A DNA stretch of 5,556 nucleotides, taken from NCBI GenBank assembly GCA_937928455.1, contig CALFUG010000228.1, positions 1 to 5,556 on the forward strand. The letters run 5' to 3'. The DNA comes from an uncultured Clostridia bacterium. GTDB taxonomy: Bacteria > Bacillota > Clostridia > Peptostreptococcales > Anaerovoracaceae. The notes below the pieces were generated by a model. The model was given only the letters and a program-made list of their open reading frames with translations. It did not search any database and was not told the origin of the DNA. How positions within the stretch are numbered: position 1 is the stretch's first letter; every line of letters begins with the position of its first letter. The position numbers were made by a program, and so were the translations under genes. Shown piece by piece: positions 1 to 5,556 of this stretch.

Positions 1-3000
1 CTTCCTTTCTCGCGGGTATGTGGTAGAGATATATTCTGGGGTCTTCTTTCAATTGCAACATTTCCTTCAGGACCTTTTGATAAAGTAATAGCTGCGGCCC
101 ATAATGCGACCAGAGATTTTCATTGGAACGATTGGTTTTGTAATCCAGTATCACAAAGCCGCGGTGATCTCGAAATACCAGGTCCATCACCCCGTTTACA
201 TAACTGTCTTTCTCTTGATCCAGCTCTAATTCTTCTCCCAGCACCTCCATCAAAGGACTTCCTTTCGGAATATAGTAAGAGAAAGGTAGCTCCGTGTAAA
301 TCTCTTCTGCTTTCTTCAGCTCTCTCAAAAGATCATCGGGAAAAGCCGAATGCGGATGTGCCCAGCGTTGGGAATACCCTCCGGATATCATGGTATAATA
401 TACTCCCATTAATGCTTCCCGATAATCGCTTTCCTCTTCCACCGTGACACCATGAAAACGCAGAATATTATCGATGACAATCCGGAAGTGGGATTCTTTC
501 GGAGACTCCGGCAAATGACTGACCAAAGCTTCCATGAGATGGTGCACCAAAGTCCCCAGTAAAGTGCTCTCCCGTTTCCATCGGCCAAGGGCTTCCGCAT
601 CTTCCAACATATCCCCCATGGATAAAGTGGGTTGGCCACTATCCATCTCTTGCCACTCTGGCCCCTCTCTGCCTTGAATCAGAGCGGTTCCTTTGCTTGT
701 CACTTGACTGGGAAGCAAGGCTTGTTCCTTAGCTTCTCTTTCCAGCGAGGGGAAAGGCAGCCAGTCTTCATCTTCCGGTGCTTTTGCCGGTGGGGAGGCA
801 TTTTTAATCGGCACCGGCTTTTTCCCATCCATAAATGGTTGCAACTTCTGTTGAAGATTCTCCAATCCTTCTGTCAGTAAATCTTCCCATCGCCCTATCT
901 TTCTTTCGCCTGCTACCGGCATAAGAGGATCCTTCTTCCCATCCCCCACATTTTGATAGACCTCTGGAATCACCAATATATTTTCTGCCCGAGTGGCTGC
1001 CACATAAAGAAGTCTTTGCTCCTCTTCCCGCAATTTCTTCTCCTCCTCCATCTTTTCCCGGGAAAACAAGCCGGTTTCCACCAGTTTCCCCATGGGAACA
1101 TCACCCGGTCTTCTGTCTGGAATATGAAACCATCGGATACTGCCCCTTTCATAGTCATATTGTTTCTCCGGTTCTGTTAAAGTAGCCGGGGCTTGTCCAT
1201 CCGCTAAAATCACCACCGGGGCCTCCAACCCTTTGGTTTTATGAAGGTTCATTAAACGAACCCCCTTGGGCTTTCCCGTAAGAGATAATTCATATTCCAG
1301 ATCTCCCGATAATAAGTCCTCTTGCAAATACTCTACCAACTGGGGCAAATCTTGAACCTTTCCATCTTCTTCTGCTTGTCGCACCAATTCCAGGGCATAG
1401 TACATAGTATCCGGTTCCTCATTCATGGAGAAGGCTTCTGTCATATAGCTTACCTTCATTTGCTCCATACATTTTCGGAAAATGGCAGAAGGCGTTGCTT
1501 CCTGCAATCCTTCCCCCAGCCTTCGGATTTCTTCTTCCACTGCCAGTGCGTAGTCAGAGCCATGTCCCTGGTTCCACTGAACCATTTCCTTCTCCGAGAG
1601 AGAGTAAGGTTCCATCCACATCAACTCTCCCAGCAAACGGGAATCGTCCGGGTTGGCCAGATATGCCAAGAGCCGGGTTACCATCTGTAAGCAAGAACTA
1701 CTTTCCAAATTGGACTTCCCCGCCACCTGGTAGGGAATTTCTCTTTCCCGAAAAAGTTGAATATAGGAGTCCAGTTTCTTTTTCTTCGAAGTTACCACTA
1801 GTATATCTTCCAAACATAGGGGCTTAGTTTTCATTTTCCCGGACTCGCCGTCATAACAGGAAACCGGTTTTCCCAAGAGTCCTTCCATAAGCGAAAGCAC
1901 TTGTTTTTCTTCATTCCCTGGGATTCCGGGTCCATAAGCCGTCCCTTTCTTGGGGAGAATCACCGGATAACGATATACCCCATCCCAGGCCTCTTCCGCC
2001 ACTTCTGCATAATGGTTTTGTTTGTCCGCCCTCTCAATAATCGGAAATCTTTCTTCGAAGAATCGTTGTTGAGAAAAAACTTCTTGGAACCATTCACACA
2101 AGGGTGCCGAGGAGCGAAAATTCTTGGTCAACTGATATACACCACCGCCCGATTCCCGAGAAAATCTCTCTTCCACACTCTGAAAGTTATCCACGTCCCC
2201 CCCGCGAAATCGATAAATAGCTTGCTTTTCATCGCCTACAATAAACAAGCTGCCGGGTTTACCTGCTGTGAGTAATTGAAAAAGACGAGACTGAATGGGA
2301 TTGGTATCCTGAAACTCATCTACCAAATAGTACCGGTATTTGTTTCGAATATATGCTAGCAAAGGCCCACTTTCCCCTTCTCGCTCTAGCATTTCTACTA
2401 ACAGACAAAGGCTTCTTTGATAGCTAATTTGACTCTTTTCCCAACATTTTTGAAGGTAGGCTTCCTGCATAGTCCCAATCCAAGACAATGCCTCGTAATA
2501 TTTTTTCTCCCCGTACGCCGCAAGTATTTCGTCCTTTCGGGAATCCTCTAGCCAATCACCAGCACGTTCCAATTGCTGCTCCGGTTTCTTAGCTTTCCCC
2601 TTTCGTTCCGCATACGAAAAAACCTCTACCATTTTATCCAAAAATAACAAACCGTTGACAGGATGCTCTCGCTGGCTGTATCTCCAAGCCTTGCCATAAG
2701 CTTCCACACTGGCAATGGTGGTCATATCCTTACGTTGCATCTCATTGTTCCCCGGAAGGATGGTTCGATCATAATACTCTTTTAATCCCTCCGCCAGCTC
2801 CCTGGCTTTCTCCAAATAAGCGAGAACATCTCCCGAAAAACGAAAAGATGGAGGGGCCGGTAGTTCAATGGTAAAGGTATCCTCCTCCATGGCATATTGA
2901 AGCATCCGGGTCAGTTGATCCGGTGTAAATTCCAATTCTATTAATTGCATTGCCTTGTCATAAGCGGCCACGGGTTTTTGTTGTTGCCACATTTCCCCTA

Positions 3001-3436
3001 AAATCTCCTCCACGATTGCCGTTTTCTCCGAGGCTCTTTCCAAGGGAACCATATCCAACGGCACACCGCTCTCCGCCGGATGTTCCATGAGTAACTTTCG
3101 ACAAAAGCTGTCAATGGTGCCAAAAAATGCCAAGTCCAGTTGGGACAGTGCTTGCTGGTATAGTTTTTGGGACCCGGAATCGGGAGCTCTGCGTATGCGA
3201 TTTTCCAGTTCCTTGGTAATTCTCCCGTAAAACATTTTTGCCGCTTCCCGCGTGAAGGTAATGGCCACTATCGATGCCAAGGGAACCCCCTGATCAATCA
3301 GTCCCATGACCCGATTCACCAGACTGCTGGTTTTTCCCGAACCGGCTCCGGCGGACAAGAATACATTCTGGGACAAGCCTTCTTCAGAAGTGATTTGATC
3401 TCTTGTTTTTTCATCCGACCAATCCTTATAAATCAA
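1..3436 (-). CDS. addA: AddA-like ATP-dependent helicase/nuclease subunit A (3' end of gene outside window)
   Basis: This is the motor and 3'-strand nuclease subunit of an AddAB (RecBCD-like) complex, which resects double-strand breaks for RecA-dependent repair in the cytoplasm. The 1145 visible codons contain no stop. SF1A helicase motifs appear in order: Walker A AGAGSGKT (residues 29-36, K35), Ia TFTREAA (60-66), GTIDSFC (106-112), Walker B DEFQD (373-377), III VGDEKQAIYRFRG (400-412), IV NFRS (439-442), V HKTKGLE (732-738) and VI QRLLYVAATRA (807-817, R816). A proline/acid-rich linker (about 868-892) leads to a RecB-family nuclease: GTLVH (H965), MDLVF (D1085), LDYKT (D1098, K1100) and QLLLY (Q1115). 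The catalytic residues are all present. AddA is usually about 1200 residues, so only a short tail should be missing. The TTG start is chosen because a perfect Shine-Dalgarno site lies 9 bases upstream and no in-frame ATG lies nearby. It overlaps the end of addB by 11 bases. The motifs alone also fit RecB; the AddB-like partner decides for AddA. Confidence 0.93.
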   Translation of the reverse strand, partial: MIYKDWSDEKTRDQITSEEGLSQNVFLSAGAGSGKTSSLVNRVMGLIDQGVPLASIVAITFTREAAKMFYGRITKELENRIRRAPDSGSQKLYQQALSQLDLAFFGTIDSFCRKLLMEHPAESGVPLDMVPLERASEKTAIVEEILGEMWQQQKPVAAYDKAMQLIELEFTPDQLTRMLQYAMEEDTFTIELPAPPSFRFSGDVLAYLEKARELAEGLKEYYDRTILPGNNEMQRKDMTTIASVEAYGKAWRYSQREHPVNGLLFLDKMVEVFSYAERKGKAKKPEQQLERAGDWLEDSRKDEILAAYGEKKYYEALSWIGTMQEAYLQKCWEKSQISYQRSLCLLVEMLEREGESGPLLAYIRNKYRYYLVDEFQDTNPIQSRLFQLLTAGKPGSLFIVGDEKQAIYRFRGGDVDNFQSVEERFSRESGGGVYQLTKNFRSSAPLCEWFQEVFSQQRFFEERFPIIERADKQNHYAEVAEEAWDGVYRYPVILPKKGTAYGPGIPGNEEKQVLSLMEGLLGKPVSCYDGESGKMKTKPLCLEDILVVTSKKKKLDSYIQLFREREIPYQVAGKSNLESSSCLQMVTRLLAYLANPDDSRLLGELMWMEPYSLSEKEMVQWNQGHGSDYALAVEEEIRRLGEGLQEATPSAIFRKCMEQMKVSYMTEAFSMNEEPDTMYYALELVRQAEEDGKVQDLPQLVEYLQEDLLSGDLEYELSLTGKPKGVRLMNLHKTKGLEAPVVILADGQAPATLTEPEKQYDYERGSIRWFHIPDRRPGDVPMGKLVETGLFSREKMEEEKKLREEEQRLLYVAATRAENILVIPEVYQNVGDGKKDPLMPVAGERKIGRWEDLLTEGLENLQQKLQPFMDGKKPVPIKNASPPAKAPEDEDWLPFPSLEREAKEQALLPSQVTSKGTALIQGREGPEWQEMDSGQPTLSMGDMLEDAEALGRWKRESTLLGTLVHHLMEALVSHLPESPKESHFRIVIDNILRFHGVTVEEESDYREALMGVYYTMISGGYSQRWAHPHSAFPDDLLRELKKAEEIYTELPFSYYIPKGSPLMEVLGEELELDQEKDSYVNGVMDLVFRDHRGFVILDYKTNRSNENLWSHYGPQLLLYQKVLKEMLQLKEDPRIYLYHIPARKE

Positions 3437-5556
3437 GAATCCATCCCTCCTTTCGGAAGCCTTCGTAGTAGCGCATTCGGGGTATGCTCTGGCAATATTC
3501 CTGGACCCCGCAATAGCGGCAACGTCTCTTGTCCGGCTTTTTCCAATCTTCACCGGATTCCAAAGAAATCACCGTCTCTTTCAGCAACTGCATCAGCTCC
3601 TGTTGCCGGCTTTCACTGTATGAACAACCAATCTCACGGGACACTTTCGGGTAAAGATAACGCCCCTGCTCCACCGTGCATTCTTTATCGTGCTGTTGAT
3701 ACAGCCAGCAATAAAGCATGGTTTGCAAACAGCTTTCTCCGTCATTTTCCACCTGCTCCACATAGCCTCCCGTTTTTACATCGGAAATCACCACCCCATC
3801 TTTGTTCGTTTTGTCTTCGCCTTCCACCAGGTCTGCCGTACCGCGAATCCACAGAATCTTTGGCAGGCACTCCCTTTCTTCCATGGCATATTCCACATGA
3901 AGAACCGGACGATCGTCGGAGGGGTGTTTCAAATATACATAGGCCGTGGCGATTTTCTCCAGCTCCCGTATTTCATGGATGGGATTGCCTGCAGGCGGTC
4001 TTTCACTCAGCCACCGATGGATTACTTGACGGGAATACTCCTGCATCTTATCCAATTTTTCGGAAAGAGAGGCTTTCCTCTTATCCCATCCATGGTATAG
4101 AGCAAATATCTCATGGCATAATGTGCCACGCTCTTTGGGGTCCAGCCACATCCCCGGATCTTTTTCCTCTTCCAGCAATTCCATTTTCAAAAGATAAGCG
4201 AGTGCAAAATAGTAGGGACATCGCACCATCTTTTCGGCTTGGGTGGCCGATATATGCAAAGGCTCTACTGGTCCTACCCCTTCTTCCGATGTGGTTTGCA
4301 CCCTGAGGATTTCACGAGGCCACGGCCAGGAAATACCCGTCATATATCTTTCTTCCCAAGTTAATGGGATCCGGTGTTTTTCAAAATATCCCACACTGGC
4401 CTCCTCCCGGAAAATATTCTGGAATCTAGCCAAAAGGGAAGGCTTCGCTTTCGCCTTCAAAGAGGCCGTATCATAATGACTATAGCTGATGGTAATGGAC
4501 TGTTTTTGTTCCTTTAACCAATCTACCGTATTCATATATTCATTCAGGGATTCCTCTGTCTTTTCGAAAGAGGTTTTCAAGGAAGCGGCGGGACATTTCT
4601 TGCGCAATGCCAGAACATCCCCATCAAGAAGAACCGGGTTCTCTGCCGGCGAAATCACCGCTTCTTCCGCACCCACCAGAAAAACTTGTGGACGGTAGAT
4701 GAAAGGAAGCTGCTGGATGGTGGTCAGATGCGCCTTGCCGCCCTGGGTGGTTTCTCCCGGCGATCTTCTGGATTTGAGGGAATCGAAAAGGGCTCTATCT
4801 AAATCCGGAAGCTGATCTGCGGTAAACCCGGCCATTCGAGCTTGCTCTCTCCGCAGCGCCATTCCTTCCGGAACTCCACCCATAATCGGCACCCCCTCAC
4901 TTAAGGTGAAAGGAAGAATGGGTTGTTCCTGATGATACTGAGCAAATCGGGCATAATTTCCCGCCACCACCACGAATTGGTCATAGGACGTACCCGCCTT
5001 AATCATACGATCCGTCACTTCTCGCCATTCATTGATGGAACCATATCCCTCAAAGGAAACATAACTTGCTTCCGGCTGAATCTCACGGCAAGGCAACAGC
5101 TGCCATAGGGATGTCCGTTGAAGTGCTTTCTTCGTAAACATTTTTTCAAGCACCGCCAACTCCAGCGGGCTCATAGGGTCCTCTACTAAATGGTATATTT
5201 CATATTTGTCTCCGCTGTGGGAAGAAACGTCCGAATTCAAAAGTTCCCTATAAAATCTCACATCATCCCAAAGCCCCAGAGACTTCATCTCCTCAAGATA
5301 GGGGATTAACAGTTCGTCCAGGATCCTCCGGTTTTTCTCCTCCAAGGCTCCCGGAAGAAACAAATCCCGAAGTCCCTCTATTTCCCGCTCTGACGTTCCC
5401 CCATACTGGAAACGAAGCTGCTGCAAAGCCTCCCAGTACACTTGAGCATCCCGGTAAGATGCATTTTTAAAATAGCCTCCCGAATTATTGCGGAGAATTC
5501 TCATCATAACAAAAATGCTCACCTGAGACCCGATGGGTTGGGTGGGCATAGGGATT
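3426..5556 (-). CDS. addB: AddB-like helicase/nuclease subunit B, PD-(D/E)XK family (5' end of gene outside window)
   Basis: This is the partner subunit of AddA. In known enzymes it has an inactive helicase fold that helps recognise Chi, and a nuclease that cuts the 5'-ended strand. The frame is open to the window edge. Residues are numbered from the first visible ATG (5549), which I think is internal because the opening residues (IPMPTQPIGSQ) look like the middle of a helicase-like fold. A UvrD-like domain 2 pattern appears around 172-232 (VVVAGNYARF, then LSEGVPI), followed by VFLVGAEEAVISP (289-301). No Walker A, DExx box or arginine-bearing motif VI is visible; a Walker A would be expected in the missing N-terminus. 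The nuclease domain has GTLCH (H479), RGTADLVE (D573), SDVKTGG (D590, K592) and Q609. C444 with C677, C680 and C686 matches the AddB Fe-S pattern, C then CxxCx5C. B. subtilis AddB is about 1166 residues; this protein is probably shorter. It could also be annotated simply as a PD-(D/E)XK nuclease family protein. Confidence 0.92.
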   Translation of the reverse strand, partial: IPMPTQPIGSQVSIFVMMRILRNNSGGYFKNASYRDAQVYWEALQQLRFQYGGTSEREIEGLRDLFLPGALEEKNRRILDELLIPYLEEMKSLGLWDDVRFYRELLNSDVSSHSGDKYEIYHLVEDPMSPLELAVLEKMFTKKALQRTSLWQLLPCREIQPEASYVSFEGYGSINEWREVTDRMIKAGTSYDQFVVVAGNYARFAQYHQEQPILPFTLSEGVPIMGGVPEGMALRREQARMAGFTADQLPDLDRALFDSLKSRRSPGETTQGGKAHLTTIQQLPFIYRPQVFLVGAEEAVISPAENPVLLDGDVLALRKKCPAASLKTSFEKTEESLNEYMNTVDWLKEQKQSITISYSHYDTASLKAKAKPSLLARFQNIFREEASVGYFEKHRIPLTWEERYMTGISWPWPREILRVQTTSEEGVGPVEPLHISATQAEKMVRCPYYFALAYLLKMELLEEEKDPGMWLDPKERGTLCHEIFALYHGWDKRKASLSEKLDKMQEYSRQVIHRWLSERPPAGNPIHEIRELEKIATAYVYLKHPSDDRPVLHVEYAMEERECLPKILWIRGTADLVEGEDKTNKDGVVISDVKTGGYVEQVENDGESCLQTMLYCWLYQQHDKECTVEQGRYLYPKVSREIGCSYSESRQQELMQLLKETVISLESGEDWKKPDKRRCRYCGVQEYCQSIPRMRYYEGFRKEGWILDL
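3446..3453 (-). promoter_or_regulatory. Ribosome binding site of addA, inside the addB coding region
   Basis: The minus strand reads AAAGGAGG here, a perfect match to the 16S rRNA anti-Shine-Dalgarno sequence. Nine bases separate it from the TTG at 3436-3434, and this spacing decides the addA start. The site lies within the last codons of addB, so ribosomes finishing addB pass over it and stop 8 bases past the first base of the TTG (stop TAA at 3428-3426). This arrangement fits translational coupling of the two subunits. The ATG at 3444-3442 is too close to the site and closes after three codons, so it is not a credible start for addA. Confidence 0.85.

Noticed and set aside
1021..1070. Pyrimidine-rich plus-strand tract that looks like a simple repeat
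   Set aside because: On the coding strand it encodes a K/E-rich helical stretch of AddA just before motif VI; it is explained by protein sequence.
409..1158. Short minus-strand frames at 409-639 and 970-1158
   Set aside because: They lie in alternative frames of addA. The addA frame itself is uninterrupted there and carries motif VI and the nuclease start, so these are not frameshift remnants.
1322..2275. Several plus-strand open frames of 110-124 codons (1322-1690, 1495-1827, 1901-2275)
   Set aside because: All are antisense to conserved helicase motifs of addA, overlap one another and show no known domain; they are shadow frames.
3412..3414. ATG just downstream of the addB stop as an alternative addA start
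   Set aside because: It is out of frame with the Walker A motif and closes after a few dozen codons.
3167..4306. Long plus-strand open frame of 379 codons, antisense to addB and the start of addA
   Set aside because: It lies opposite the conserved nuclease/Fe-S coding region of addB. Its translation is rich in P, S, H and R with no recognisable domain, as expected for a mirror of a real gene, and no convincing ribosome binding site was noticed.
1..5556. Copies of 5'-AGCGG-3' (B. subtilis Chi), for example at 3515-3519
   Set aside because: About ten copies over both strands are expected by chance in a window this size, and the number noticed by eye is similar, so no enrichment can be claimed.

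Overview
The window is entirely coding. It holds parts of two minus-strand genes that run right to left and overlap by 11 bases. Upstream (right) is an addB-like gene, open at its 5' end. Downstream (left) is an addA-like gene, open at its 3' end. Together they encode the two subunits of an AddAB-type helicase-nuclease, the recombination enzyme that replaces RecBCD in many bacteria. I see no RNA gene, mobile element, CRISPR array, promoter or terminator.

Layout. Positions 5556-3426 (minus) encode at least 709 residues of the AddB-like subunit: the later part of a degenerate UvrD-like helicase fold, then a C-terminal PD-(D/E)XK nuclease domain framed by four cysteines of the AddB iron-sulfur type. 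Positions 3436-1 (minus) encode 1145 residues of the AddA-like subunit: a complete set of SF1A (UvrD/Rep/RecB) helicase motifs, a proline/acid-rich linker and a C-terminal RecB-family nuclease. That frame was read codon by codon and has no stop. The visible nuclease domain looks almost complete, so probably only a short C-terminal tail lies beyond position 1. addA appears to start at a TTG, 9 bases after a perfect AAAGGAGG ribosome binding site inside the end of addB, which suggests translational coupling.

How the genes work together. In characterised AddAB enzymes AddA is the 3'-5' translocating motor and its nuclease cuts the 3'-ended strand. AddB is an inactive helicase relative involved in Chi recognition, and its nuclease cuts the 5'-ended strand. 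The complex resects double-strand breaks and loads RecA. Both nuclease sites look intact here, so a dual-nuclease AddAB enzyme is more likely than RecBC, in which RecC has no active nuclease.

Organism. The addB-addA order, the strong Shine-Dalgarno site, the TTG start and the moderate base composition (by eye a little under half G+C) fit a Firmicute (Bacillota), but this is inference and I cannot name a genus. I found no evidence of a previously undescribed system. The points most worth checking are the compact AddB nuclease domain and the unusual gene junction.
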